From NCBI RefSeq assembly GCF_004210375.1, contig NC_134837.1, forward strand, positions 21,895,586-21,959,585: DNA of 64,000 nt, read 5' to 3'. Shown piece by piece: positions 42,301 through 57,300 of the stretch. The notes beneath the pieces were generated by a model. It was not told where the DNA came from. It saw only the letters and a program-made list of their open reading frames with translations, and made no database searches. How positions within the stretch are numbered: the first letter of the stretch is position 1; each line of letters begins with the position of its first letter. This stretch comes from Tachypleus tridentatus. Taxonomy: Eukaryota; Arthropoda; Merostomata; Xiphosura; Limulidae. The position numbers and the translations under genes were made by a program.

Positions 42301-45300
42301 TCAAATATAACTCCATGAAAATGCAGGATGTGTTTCTATAAGAGTAAAAAAAATCAGATTTAAAAAGTATTTAGAAAACTTTTAAATTACAATATCAGAA
42401 AAAAAACTAACTTAATAACTATTTAAATAACAACTTGTTTTAAAGCTACAGCTTATTTGACACATTAAAGGTTATGTTTTAAAATGGTCCCTTGTCATTT
42501 TAACATTTTGAAGGTTTAGTGGCCATTATATAAGAAAACATCAAATACTGGCAAAAAAACAATGGAGTTTTTTTATGCATTAAAACTTCTTTCTAACCTG
42601 GTGGTGCCATGGAGTCATGCATCATGCTCTGTGTTCGTCTAACAGGCTTCTGAAATGCATGGGATGAAATTTCTTCTGACATTTCATCACTATCAAATTG
42701 TCTGCTTGGTAATTCCCCACAGGAACCTCCATACCATGAAGGGAAGTCTGGGTGTAAATATGATTCGTTTTTACTTATAAGAGGATGTGGCAATATATCA
42801 GAGTGATATGGATGAGCTGAGGAAATATCAGCAGCACTAAAACTCTGAATTCTGGAAGAAAAATAACATCCTACTTAAATATGCATGCACTTTTTCAAAA
42901 ATAAATACACTGGTTGCCTGCAATACTTCTTTATTTTCATTTTGAATGTCACACAAATATCAATGTATTTAGATAAAAAGGTGTTATATATAATGTATAT
43001 AGTGTTTAAATATAAAAAACCTCTTTAAGATTTATGACTATTGATACAGGGAAAAATACATTTTCACTCAACAAAGACAGAATGGACTGTGTCCATGCCA
43101 TGCTATTAAGCCATACCAAGGTCATTATAGTGTGGTATCCCGTAATCCTAGATTATATATATCAATGATCATTCAATAAATTGAATGTTTGTTTCCATAT
43201 CACAAAGTTAAATCATATCAATGTCCTAGAGAACTGTGCCCATACCTACTGTTAAATAACACCATAGCCCTAGTATGGTATCCTCCAATCCTAGATTACA
43301 GACATCAGTAATCAGTAAGCACTGCTAAGTCAGAGAAAAGCCCAAGTGTGTTGTCCCACAATCATATACTTAGTGATCATTCAACAAAGACAAAACTGGC
43401 TGTATCCATATCATAATGTTAGGTCAGACCAATGTCAACGAAGACAATGTACTGTTTTCTTGCCATAACATCAAATCAGACCAAAGTCCAAGTATATATC
43501 AGCTACATCAATAAAATCATTCTGATTTAATATATTCATGGGCAGGTTAAGTTTATACTAACTTACTGAAAATTCTGTACCATCCTTCCACTTGTGTATT
43601 ATCCACTCACAAGAAAGTGATAATTATAGAGAAGCATTATCAAATAAGTATAAGCTCTAACTATGAAGTAACGAAACTTATTTTAGTAACTATAGCTTGA
43701 GACAAAAACTAATGCTAGTTTATAACTACTCACATAGTGTTCACAAGGGCAGTTACTTCAGACACTTTGTACCAACAACAAATTACTCAAGTTTATCTGA
43801 ACAAAGACAGTTTATTTTCTTGTGTTCATCTACACTTATATGATATTATGATTTCTTTATTCATAAATAAAGACTATTTTATTTAATTATGAAAATTTTA
43901 ATGAAGTTATGCTGTTACTGGGATAAATTTTGTATGCATACAAAACTAAAGGCATTTCAAAATTAATAAGATTTTAGATTTGCGTATAAAATATATGTAT
44001 TTTCTGGCAGTATTCTTTAGCCACTTCAAACAGAATGATTTCACCGAATTAAAGAATTTTGAAGTAACACTGTCCCTGTAATTGTTGAAAAACAAAATAT
44101 GAAATTAATAATAATCACAGCTCTACTATTTTAGACAAACCTGTTTGTCAATATGATGGTTTCTGTATTTAACAATAAATATATTTTTTGAGAATATTAA
44201 ACTTGTAATTTAATTAAATTACTCAAAGAATTCTAATTACAACATTTGATATTGTGTTATTACTTTTTTTTGTCTACAACTTAGATGCATATTACAACAC
44301 ATCTGATGCATTTTCATGCAACTACAGTCAGACTGTTACAGCTCTACTGATTCATTCATGTTAAGTATGCTAAAATTAACAGTTTAAGAGATAAAGTAAC
44401 AGGAGATATTCAATCAATTATAATTTCAGAACAAACTGAATACTGTATATGACTAATTTAACAACAATTAAATTAATTACATCATTAGGTTTTAGAGATC
44501 TTAAATGTGAACAGAAGAAAATGTCATATATGTACACATATATATACAGAAATAAAAATCTATTGATAGTATTTTAAAACACCCAAGTTAATTGTAAAAT
44601 GGGCTTTCTGTAAGACAAAATTACACTTATATCACCAAAAAACTTTTATTTAATAAATAAAATATAAAAACTTTATTCTAACAATTTACTTTTGAATGTA
44701 TTTTTATTATACATGAATATTAATCCATAAGACAAATCACTTCACTGGTTCTTTATACCTGAAGTTAATACCACACACAATGTTACTTTTCAGAGCAAAA
44801 TGTTTTAAAATAAATCAATGGTACCATGGAGTATGTAGGCATATATTTAAAGAAAATGGCAGAGTAAATAAGCTTACGAGCAACCACCTCTGTGGTATTA
44901 ACAACAGTGATAAACCTAACAAGTAATTCAGTTCGTGGTGTATATGCTGACATAAAATCACTTTCATGTCTGAAATAATATATTTTAAATTAATTTTTGA
45001 TTTCAAATGCCAAAAAATTTTGAAAAGTTAAATTATGATCAATTGTTTGGCTTGAGATTAATGAAAATGAATTACCTCATCATGCAAACACCTTTGTGGT
45101 AATGAAATGTTGCCAGCAGTAACCATATAAATAATGTTCATATTGGCATAAAACACTGATGTTTAAAAATTCAGTCTCTTGTTAAAATTATATATATTCT
45201 AAAATGTATAAATTATTAACACAACAAAGTGTAAAATTATTCACCACACAGTAGATTCTTAACACACACACCTGTTTGGACCTCCTGTTGCAAAATGAGG

Positions 45301-48300
45301 ATATGGTCTACCTCTTGGAATTACCCTTGAGGCAAAAGGGCTTCCAGAAGAGACTGAACTGTTTTCATTCCATATAGTTTTCTCATCTACCCATTCTTGA
45401 TTATCAACTGGCCATTGCTCTGTTGATTGTGTTATTATATTGTCCTAATTATTTATTGACAGAAAAACAAAATTACTTAAGTTAATCTTTGAAAGTTTTA
45501 TTCAAATACAAATGCTTGATTAACTCCATTAATTATTGAAATGTTTCTTGTATTTCAGTTTCTAGCCTTGTAAGTGTGACTGTGCCTATTAATAATCTTA
45601 TTAACAAATATCAGTTTAAAAAATAAATAAAAATTCATATAATATGAATATTTAAAGTGCTTTTTCAGCAGTACTTGTTTGAAGTAATTAACTGTAAGAA
45701 AAGCAAGTCTCTTATTCTTCATCTTACTATATTATTCAAGCAAAATAAATATAATTATGATTACGAAATATTTTAACAATATTAAATACTTTCTGTTAAA
45801 TGGTTATGTTGTTTATAATACAAAAAGGTCTTTTTCTACAAAAATATATCTCATTTCTTGTACACCAATGAAATTATATGTTCAAAAAGATAAGAAAATA
45901 CGGTTTTCTACAAAGTAGAAATAAGCCTCATGTAAATAATCCTACTGAGAACCACATGAACTGTGGTACTTTCATTAGTGATAAACCTAACAAGAATCTC
46001 GTCCTGTGGTATTCTTATTCAAATCACATTCATGACTGAATTAATATACTTTAAATGAATCATTTATTTTTATGCCAAGCAACTTGGAGTGGATTAAATT
46101 ATGATCAACTTCTTGGTTACAGGTCTATAAAACATAAATGGTTTCATCATGAAAACCAGCTTTAGCATTTGTGACCAGTTGTCACAAAATAATTTAATTT
46201 AGCTTGTTACAACGAGAACAATACAAACTTTTAATTCAGATAAGAATCATACCAAACAATGTCACATACACATTTATTTTATATGGAAAATAAACTGCTA
46301 CATATATATACATATTGTACGTGTATAACACTTGACATTTTTTGTGTTAATCTGCTTAGAATAAGAGCAGTATTCAATACTATTTTCGCAAGTAGAACAA
46401 GAATATCTTTTGGCATAGAAAGAAATCTTTTTACAGATAGTAAGAATTGATCAGACATACTTTGATAAATAGAAATAAAACTATTTGACAACTACAATAT
46501 TAGATAAAACTTTTCAACACATACACCTTCTCCTACCTAGTTAATTCAATTATTCTCTTAATCAAAACATATACCTATATATGTATATATATACACACAC
46601 ACATAGGCCTGGCATGGCCAGGTGGGTTAAGGTGTTCGAGTCATAATCGAAGGGTCATGACTTCAAATCTCCATTGCACCAAACATGCTCGTCCTTTCAG
46701 CCATGGGGTCGTTATAATGTTACGATCAATCCCACTATTCGTTGGTAAAAGACTAGCTTAAGAGTTGGCGATGGGTGGTGATGACTAGCTGCCTTCCCTC
46801 TAGTCTTACACTGCTAAATTAGGGACAGCTAGCACAGATAACCCTCAAAACAAATATATACACACACACATATCAACACTAAAGACACATAGTAAATAAT
46901 AAATGCAAGTCAATTAAATAAATATAAGTCAGAATATCTCATCTCCTAAATGGCCACTAAATCTTCATCATAACAAAAACAAGAGAACTACGTACAAAGA
47001 AAAGGTTCTGTAATGACCTGCAGTAGCATAAATAAAACAGGATGAACTTAAACATGGTCTAAAATAGTTGATAACCATGTTTTTTTTATATAAAGAAAAG
47101 TACAGTGGTAATTTTGAAAATAATCACTTCCTTAGGCCAACAACCAACAACATGAGAAATGAAAATGGTAGGATGGATTAAAACAAACTGAGAAAGAGGA
47201 AGGGATATGTAACAGCTACAAACAATAATTTGTCTAAATAGATATGATGTCCATCATTATTAAAAAAATCATGTAAACATGTGAGTTGAAATAACTGCAT
47301 TACAACAATATGCAAGATATTTCAATAAACTCATGATTCCCCCACATTAAATATTTTAATGTAAGATTAGTAATGTTCATAACTCGTACAATGCTTTTTA
47401 TGATATTTTGTTATTTATTGAGTTAATAGGTTAAAAAATGGATTTAAAGTAAAACTTACTTTTGCATGCAAACCACTGTTCTGTTTTTCTGCAGGTTTGT
47501 TTATCACTCTCAAATCTGGAGTTGTCTGAGCTCGAAAAATTGGCTGTCCTGCAGAGAGAAAGTTTAATAATGGTGTGTGTATATATATATATATGTATAT
47601 ATACACACAATATATAAATATGACTTAAACATACAAAAAAATAAACTTAGCACATTGCTAGTTTTAAATTAAAATCATGATTTCACATGCTGTTGAAAAC
47701 ACCAATACTTTATTATGAATTACTTAAAATCAATTAGGCATACATACCAAGGCTTAAAGCAGACTTCAGACTTCTTTTCTAATTTTGTGTTCATTCATCT
47801 TTTTTTATTGTTTGCTTGAAGGTTTCCTTTTTTTTCAATCACATTGTGTTAATTTTTGGCCAAAACATATTAACACTGTAAAACTAACAGCCTCTTTCCA
47901 ATTATAAATTAAATTCTTTATTTGTTAATAAGAACAATTTTGTGTGATTTTGTTTTTATGACATTGAAATCAAAATGTTTTTTGGCTTTCTGAAGTTTTC
48001 AAAGCAAATCTACTACAGCAAGATCATACATGTATTAACTCTATGAAACTCATAAAATATATAATAATAGTGAGTAAGCAAAATGAAACTGGTTTAACAG
48101 TTTTGATATTTTTCACTGGACTTGAAAATATTCAGACAATTGACACAGGATTTCACAGTTACTTTAGAACTGCTATTCATGATTTCAGAGAAATTCTTGT
48201 ATACTACTGTTCATTAATTCATAGTTACTTATAGAACTGCTATTCATGATTTCAGAGAAATTCTTGTATACTACTGTTCATTAATTCATAGTTACTTATA

Positions 48301-51300
48301 GAACTGCTATTCATGATTTCAGAGAGATTCTTGTATGCTACTGTTCATTAATTCATAGTTACTTATAGAACTGCTATTCATGATTTTAAAGAGATTCTTG
48401 TATACTACTGTTCATTAATTCATAGTTACTTATAGAACTGCTATTCATGATTTCAGAGAGATTCTTGTATACTACTGTTCATTAATTCATAGTTACTTAT
48501 AGAACTGCTGTTCATGATTTCAGAGAGATTCTTGTATACTACTGTTCATTAATTCATAGTTACTTATAGAACTGCTATTCATGATTTCAGAGAGATTCTT
48601 GTATACTACTGTTCATTAATTCATAGTTACTTATAGAACTGCTATTCATGATTTCAGAAAGATTCTTGTATACTACTGTTCATTAATTCATAGTTACTTA
48701 TAGAACTGCTATTCATGATTTCAGAGAGATTCTTGTATACTACTGTTCATTAATTCATAGTTACTTATAGAACTGCTGTTCATGATTTCATTTCAGAGAG
48801 ATTCTTGTATACTACTGTTCATTAATTCATAGTTACTTATAGAACTGCTATTCATGATTTCAGAGAGATTCTTGTATACTACTGTTCATTAATTCATAGT
48901 TACTTATAGAACTGCTATTCATGATTTCAGAAAGATTCTTGTATACTACTGTTCATTAATTCATAGTTACTTATAGAACTGCTATTCATGATTTCAGAGA
49001 TTCTTGTATACTACTGTTCATTAATTCATAGTTACTTATAGAACTGCTGTTCATGATTTCAGAGAGATTCTTGTATACTACTGTTCATTAATTCATAGTT
49101 ACTTATAGAACTGCTATTCATGATTTCAGAGAGATTCTTGTACACTACTGTTCATTAATTCATAGTTACTTATAGAACTGCTATTCATGATTTCAGAGAG
49201 ATTCCTGTATACTACTGTTCATTAATTCACAGTTACTTATAGAACTGCTATTCATGATTTCAGAGAGATTCCTGTATACTACTGTTCATTAATTCATAGT
49301 TACTTATAGAACTGCTATTCATGATTTCTGAGAGATTCTTGTATACTACTGTTCATTAATTCATAGTTACTTATAGAACTGCTATTCATGATTTCAGAGA
49401 GATTCTTGTATACTACTGTTCATTAATTCATAGTTACTTATAGAACTGCTATTCATGATTTCAGAGAGATTCTTGTATACTACTGTTCATTAATTCATAG
49501 TTACTTATAGAACTGCTATTCATGATTTCAGAGAGATTCCTGTATACTACTGTTCATTAATTCACAGTTACTTATAGAACTGCTATTCATGATTTCAGAG
49601 AGATTCCTGTATACTACTGTTCATTAATTTATAGTTACTTATAGAACTGCTATTCATGATTTCAGAGAGATTCTTGTATACTACTGTTCATTAATTCATA
49701 GATAATTTACTTACCACTCTTCATTACTTCATAGTTACTTATAGAACTGCTATTCATGATTTCAGAGAGATTCTTGTATACTACTGTTCATTAATTCATA
49801 GTTACTTATAGAACTGCTATTCATGATTTCAGAGAGATTCTTGTATACTACTGTTCATTAATTCATAGATAATTTACTTACCACTCTTCATTACTTCACA
49901 GTTACTTATAGAACTGCTATTCATGATTTCAGAGAGATTCTTGTATACTACTGTTCATTAATTCATAGTTACTTATAGAACTGCTATTCATGATTTCAGA
50001 GAGATTCTTATATACTACTGTTCATTAATTCATAGTTACTTATAGAACTGCTATTCATGATTTCAGAGAGATTCTTGTATACTACTGTTCATTAATGCAT
50101 AGTTACTTATAGAACTGCTATTCATGATTTCAGAGAGATTCTTGTATACTACTGTTCATTAATTCATAGATACTTATAGAACTGCTATTCATGATTTCAG
50201 AGAGATTCTTGTATACTACTGTTCAATAATTCACAGTTACTTATAGAACTGCTATTCATGATTTCAGAGAGATTCCTGTATACTACTGTTCATTAATTCA
50301 TAGTTACTTATAGAACTGCTATTCATGATTTCAGAGAGATTCTTGTATACTACTGTTCATTAATTCATAGATAATTTACTTACCACTCTTCATTACTTCA
50401 TAGTTACTTATAGAACTGCTATTCATGATTTCAGAGAGATTCTTGTATACTACTGTTCATTAATTCATAGTTACTTATAGAACTGCTATTCATGATTTCA
50501 GAGAGATTCTTGTATACTACTGTTTATTAATTCATAGATAATTTACTTACCACTCTTCATTACTTCATAGTTACTTATAGAACTGCTATTCATGATTTCA
50601 GAGAGATTCTTGTATACTACTGTTCATTAATTCATAGTTACTTATAGAACTGCTATTCATGATTTCAGAGAGATTCTTGTATACTACTGTTCATTAATTC
50701 ATAGTTACTTATAGAACTGCTATTCATGATTTCAGAGAGATTCTTGTACACTACTGTTCATTAATTCATAGTTACTTATAGAACTGCTATTCATGATTTC
50801 AGAGAGATTCCTGTATACTACTGTTCATTAATTCACAGTTACTTATAGAACTGCTATTCATGATTTCAGAGAGATTCCTGTATACTACTGTTCATTAATT
50901 CATAGTTACTTATAGAACTGCTATTCATGATTTCTGAGAGATTCTTGTATACTACTGTTCATTAATTCATAGTTACTTATAGAACTGCTATTCATGATTT
51001 CAGAGAGATTCTTGTATACTACTGTTCATTAATTCATAGATAATTTACTTACCACTCTTCATTACTTCATAGTTACTTATAGAACTGCTATTCTTGATTT
51101 CAGAGAGATTCTTGTATACTACTGTTCATTAATTCATAGATAATTTACTTACCACTCTTCATTACTTCACAGTTACTTATAGAACTGCTATTCATGATTT
51201 CAGAGAGATTCTTGTATACTACTGTTCATTAATTCATAGATAATTTACTTACCACTCTTCATTACTTCATAGTTACTTATAGAACTGCTATTCATGATTT

Positions 51301-54300
51301 CAGAGAGATTCTTGTATACTACTGTTCATTAATTCATAGATAATTTACTTACCACTCTTCATTACTTCACAGTTACTTATAGAACTGCTATTCATGATTT
51401 CAGAGAGATTCTTGTATACTACTGTTCATTAATTCATAGATAATTTACTTACCACTCTTCATTACTTTATAGTTACTTATAGAACTGCTATTCATGATTT
51501 CAGAGAGATTCTTGTATACTACTGTTCATTAATTCATAGTTACTTATAGAACTGCTATTCATGATTTCAGAGAGATTCTTGTATACTACTGTTCATTAAT
51601 TCATACATAATTTACTTACCACTCTTCATTACTTCACAGTTACTTATAGAACTGCTATTCATGATTTCAGAGAGATTCCTGTATACTACTGTTCATTAAT
51701 TCATAGATAATTTACTTACCACTCTTCATTACTTCACAGTTATTTCAAGTTATTTCATTCAATGTTTTGTAAGTATTGTAGCTAATTCTATTCATTGATC
51801 CTCAGATATTTCATATAATGCTATTCATTAATTCATAGAGTATTTCACATACACCTGAACTGTTCATCACTACACAGATATTTTCTACAATGATCTACGT
51901 GTATCCTCAGTTAAGGTTCAGAAAACTGGACAGAATTTCATAATTATTTCGTTTATCACCCTTGTTTTACTTATATGATTTTTACACAGTGTTCATGAAT
52001 GTACTCTGTTTCATGTTTTTTCCATTTCAAAATATACAGTAATCATTTCTTGTTTTATTTAAAATATTAACACTTGACTGTACAGAATTTTTTATCTCAT
52101 TTCTTATGTACACAAAAAAACCTGTGAGCTGTCTGAATATTATAATTTAACATGTAGCATTATGTTATTAATATTTAAAATAAGCTTATCAAATCTTTTC
52201 AGTATATGTACTACCCTCTATAAGAAGGTAAACACTAGTGATTTTTATTGTTATGATGCTCCACTGCAGTTACGAATAGATGGACTATTATGCTGTGTAT
52301 ATGCATAACACTATGAAATGACTTTTACCTTCACAGATTATATTTATTATAATTCAAAATAAAATGCATTAGAAAAAAAAAATGCACTTAACAAGCTAAC
52401 ACTTCATACTATATATATATATATTTATTTTCAAACACAATATATTACCAAGTTGATTTTTAATGCATAGATCATGTAGGTTTGATTATAATAATATATC
52501 CACACTGCAATTAGTTCATACATACATATGTATATTTCTGAATATTTCTGAACTAGTTCTTAATACATGAATTATGTGGACCTGATTAAAACAATGTATT
52601 CACACAGCATTCTCTTCTCAATTCAGTTCAAAAACATCAAACAGATTCATTACTAAAATATTTTCCCTGAAATAATATAATGAACTTTGAAATTATATTG
52701 CATATATTATTTTATAATGCTCAAAATCATGGGAATTTTAACTAGAACAACATTCTGTATGTGTACCTATAATGTGCTCAGTTCCTATAACATCATAGTC
52801 TTGTGGAAGAGGATGTCCAGATACAAACTTGTTGCTTCGATTGTCTGACCATAAGAAGTCTTTCTCAGTGCCTGCCTATATATTAAACAAAAATGTCAAA
52901 AAAAGTAAAATTAATAAATAACCGGTTCTAAACAAAACATATTTACTGATCTTGGTCAAAAATTCAAATATATTTACATATATATATAAAATCTCTGGTG
53001 CCAAGAACATCTCAATAAACATTTATTTAATAAATTTACCATAAAACACACCAATTCTAGTCAAAAGGTTCTAATTTAATTTAATATTTTGTAATTGTAC
53101 TAAAAATATTATGATCTTGATATCAGATCTGCCTTATTTTGAGATTGATCATCATAATTTTCAAAAGGAATCAAATTTAATTATTAAAAATATGCCAAAT
53201 CCAATTCAATGTTGAAGATCGACATTTATGATTATAAAATCAGGTATTTTATGAACTTAGGTTTATTCAGATATAGAAATAACATCATATCCATTGGTAA
53301 TTGTACACAATAACCTAGTAAACACTGAATTCACATATGTAGGCACAATAACAGTCTATTCCTATATTATTTTTTTGCATTTTACTATCATAAGACGATC
53401 TATACATATATAACTTTTCTGTTGTAATTTTAAAACAAATAATATCCTGTACAGTTATTACTTTAAGTTCTAACTTGGGATCTTTAACAAACTTTGAATG
53501 CACACACTCAATTACATATCTTTATTTAGTTTAATGCCACAAGTTTATCAAATAAGTAATAATGGTGACCTCCACTGTATATATTATCATGTTTGAGTTC
53601 AATAAGAGCATCAAAAAATGAAATCTATTTGTCAATCCTGTAACATGTAATTATAATAATCATTAAATATTTTAATATGTATCATACACAGAAATTTAAA
53701 CAGAAAAAATATTATGTGTTTCTGTTATCCTTATTTATTTATTCTACATGTACATTGTGAAGTACAATGAACAAGTCAGACAGTAATTATATTTTTCTTC
53801 TCTGTCTGGTTGAATCTCTTCTTTTACAGCTGTGTAAATGATGATGTAAGACAATTTTGGTTATCTTTGAGACCAAACATGAATAATAATATGGCTTTAA
53901 AGTTAGGATTTCTGGAAGTCTCATCTGTATTAAGATATTTGGCCTCTTAATGGGATCAAATTCACTTCAGAAATAATCATTTTTGTTTTGCTTATTTTGG
54001 ACATTAAAATTCTTTTCTTCTTCGCAAGAGATCAAATTACCTTACTATAATATTTCCCTACTTTTAATCTTCTTTATTACTGTTTTCTCAACATGGACAC
54101 TGTTTTTAGGTACACACAAGCTAACCACATCACCACACTCAACCCCAAAGTTACAACTACAAAAACTTTCACTGACTGACTTCACATTCTCAGAGGACAA
54201 CTCATGACCACTGTCTGTGATAATTATTATTTTTTAACAGGATAATTGTGAAGAAGTTTCAACTGACCTGGACCAATCATGAGAGATTCTGGAAGTTTCA

Positions 54301-57300
54301 TATGTCACCTTTCATCAGAAGTGGTAAACTTTATATGAGTGTTTTCCACCTCTCATCTACACGTATGAGGTTAGATCTCTCAAAATTGGGGTTATAGTAC
54401 TTTATTCTTACATTCAAAGAAAAGTGGAAAGATGTTGTCCTAGCTTCCTTAATCTCCAACATTTTAAACTTTATAAGCATCATGAAGTCAATCTAATATT
54501 TATTAATGTTATTTTATTTGATGTCTTTATAAAAATTTCATTAATATGTTTAAGTACTAATTTTCAGCTTCTTAGTCAAGGTTGTGTGAGTGTATGTGTG
54601 TTTTCTTAAAGCAAAGCCACATCGAACTATCTGATGAGCCCACCGAGGAGAATCAAACCCCTGATTTTAGCGTTGTAAATCTGTAGTAGTGGGGGGCCTT
54701 AGTTAATGATACAAGATACACCACTTTTTAAAATAATCCATCACAATCATGATCTGTTCCCTTCAAATCAATTGACTTGGGCCATAGTGATGATAACAAA
54801 ATTGCTCTTTCGAGCAGTGCTTCAGTACTATAGCAAACAGTTTACAATGCATTTTCGTTGGTGCCAGTCATGGAGGGACGTTTTCCCTGTGTTGAACAGT
54901 GTGGGATGATACATATATATATATTTACCCTGCACTTTAAAGTTTTCTTAAACATATATATATTCCACTATCTCTGTCATATTTTTCTATGTACGTGTGT
55001 ATTGAACTGGACTACAATGGCCCATACCCATTTCAGGTATTAAGTCAACTGAAAACTAGAACGTGACCTGTTCAATACTGCTTTACAGTTTCCAAGGCCA
55101 AACTGCATCCTACATAAAGTCTGGACTACTCCAGTACTTTCACTGATGGTGTTATTTTAGTGTCCCAATAGTTTATGGAGCATAAGAAATGCACTTCAAT
55201 GCACATTAAACGTATCCTCTCAAAATGCACAAGCGATATATACTTTCCAAAAGAGATTTCATTACTTTAAACCAAAGTTACTGACTTATAAAACATTCAA
55301 TGGGAATTATGTAATCAATTCCGGTAAATTTATAACATGTTTTTAAGAAAACAGTAAAAAAAATGCCGAAAACACCAATTTTCCTAACTTAAATATGTAC
55401 AGGCATAAAAAACCCGATAAAAACACCACTTAAAATGAACAAAATGTGATTTATTTGTTTTTAGATACAAAGCTAAAATACAATGAGCTATTTGTGTTGA
55501 GCCTAATGGGCACATCTAAATCGAGTTTAAAGAAAGTAAATTATAACTTTGCCTCAACTAATCTACAAACAACAAAGAACACAAACTACTGGACACTTAT
55601 TATACCAGTAATGTGAAATGCCACACCCTCTACTGGTTAATGAGTTTATATATAATTAATGATGTCATGTAATATTTTTAAATGGCATCCCCAATCTCTC
55701 CATTCCCTTCACATATAGTCATACTCCACCCTAAAGTCGAGACTGGCACCCAAAATTCTTCTAGTTTGTTTATAAAAGTAATTACTCACTCTTCTCTTTC
55801 TCGGATTGGTAGAATATAACTAGAATCTTACATATCGTAACATTTCTTTGTATTGTTGGATGGTTATTTTCGATTATTTGTTAAAAAGAAGGATGTAAAT
55901 TCTAGTTCATTTAATGATAACAAAAGTATTTTATTTCTTCAACTACAAATTTTTAAAGATGGTAGGATACTTCCTAATTTCTCTCATATGTCAAGAATAA
56001 AATAAGATTAACTAAAGGTTTAAATTACAAATCAGAATGAATACATTTATAAATTGGTCTCTGAATCTTTGTTGAAGAGTAAATAAAATGTTTTCCAAAG
56101 ATTTCTCAAACTGTCTTTCCTCCCACGTTTCTCTGCTTCCTCGACATTTCTAAGGTAGTTAGTCTCTGTTTCACTGACGTTCTGGGCAAACTTGATTCCG
56201 TATTTACCTATCTGTATGTCAATGTTCGCTAATGCTTGCCTGTAGCGTTTCAAGACCGTAGTATAAAATACGCTCAGCTGTTTCTAAGTGAACGTTAATC
56301 GGGCTTTTTCTATTTGGAGTCTATAATCGTGTGAACGAGCATTGTATCTGAAATTATGTTACATCAACTAGGATAACCTCGTGAAATGTAAGTTGTTTTA
56401 CTTATAGAAACTGCGGATACCTTAGAAAACTGTATTACTGAACAAACCATTTCGTAAATGTCTCTCAGTCAACTTATTACAAAAGTTTAAGAAAACACCA
56501 CAGCGACAATGAATACATTTGTGAATTATCTGCTCTATAAAAAGACTGTCACAAATAAGTAACAGTTTGAGTTATGTTCTATATATGAACTTTCAACAGT
56601 AATTTGAATTATTTGTTCTGTCAAAGGCTTTCCAGTGGTAATTAATAGACATTAGGGTATTTTCTCCAAAACGGACTTCTAACGTAATAATTAACAAACA
56701 ATGAGTTACTTGCGTTATATTCGGACTTTGAATGAAAATACGATAACCAACAGACTTTGAGATAACTTCTCCTGTTTGTTTGTTTGGGAATTTCGCACAA
56801 AGATACTCAAGGGCAATCTGTGCTAGCCGTTCCCCTTCCGTAATTTAGCAGTGTAAGACTAGAGGGAAGGTAGCTAGTCATCACTACCCACCGCCAACTC
56901 TTGGGCTACTCTTTTACCAACGAATAGTGGGATTTACCGTCACATTATACACCCCCACGGCTGGGAGAGCGAGCATATTTAGCGCGACGCGGGCGCGAAC
57001 CCGCGACCCTCGGATTACGAGTCGCACGCCTTAACACGCTTGGCCATGCCGGGCCAGAAGAAAAGAAATAATAGTCATCAATCAAAGGAAAAAAACCAGA
57101 ATCTTAGAGTTAAATATTTCAGGAAATAGAACTGAACAACTTGTTTTTCAATGAAGTAATTATAGAAAATGCGATCTATGAAACGGAGCACAGATTAGCA
57201 GTTGCTCAAGAGTTAAACAGAGCCCATTTTTATATACTATGATCTTTTATGTTGACTTGTCAAAACATAACAAAATAGTGAATACATAAGCTTTTTTAAT

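Larger units (their letters stand above)
42852..45271 (-). other. Intron between exons 4 and 5
   Basis: 2.4 kb, AT-rich. It has a degenerate repeat array at 43065-43520 and one arm of a diverged duplication at 44875-45095. No mobile element is recognised. Confidence 0.8.
47549..52766 (-). other. Intron between exons 2 and 3, mostly minisatellite
   Basis: 5.2 kb. 47549-48160 and 51750-52766 are AT-rich with short AT microsatellites (47580-47600, 52412-52424). The rest is the 67/100-bp array. Diverged units can still be sensed out to about 51880. Confidence 0.85.

Noticed and set aside
48164-51735. Regular 67-bp array considered as a CRISPR array
   Set aside because: Units are contiguous with no unique spacers, and the genome is eukaryotic with introns. 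It is a minisatellite.
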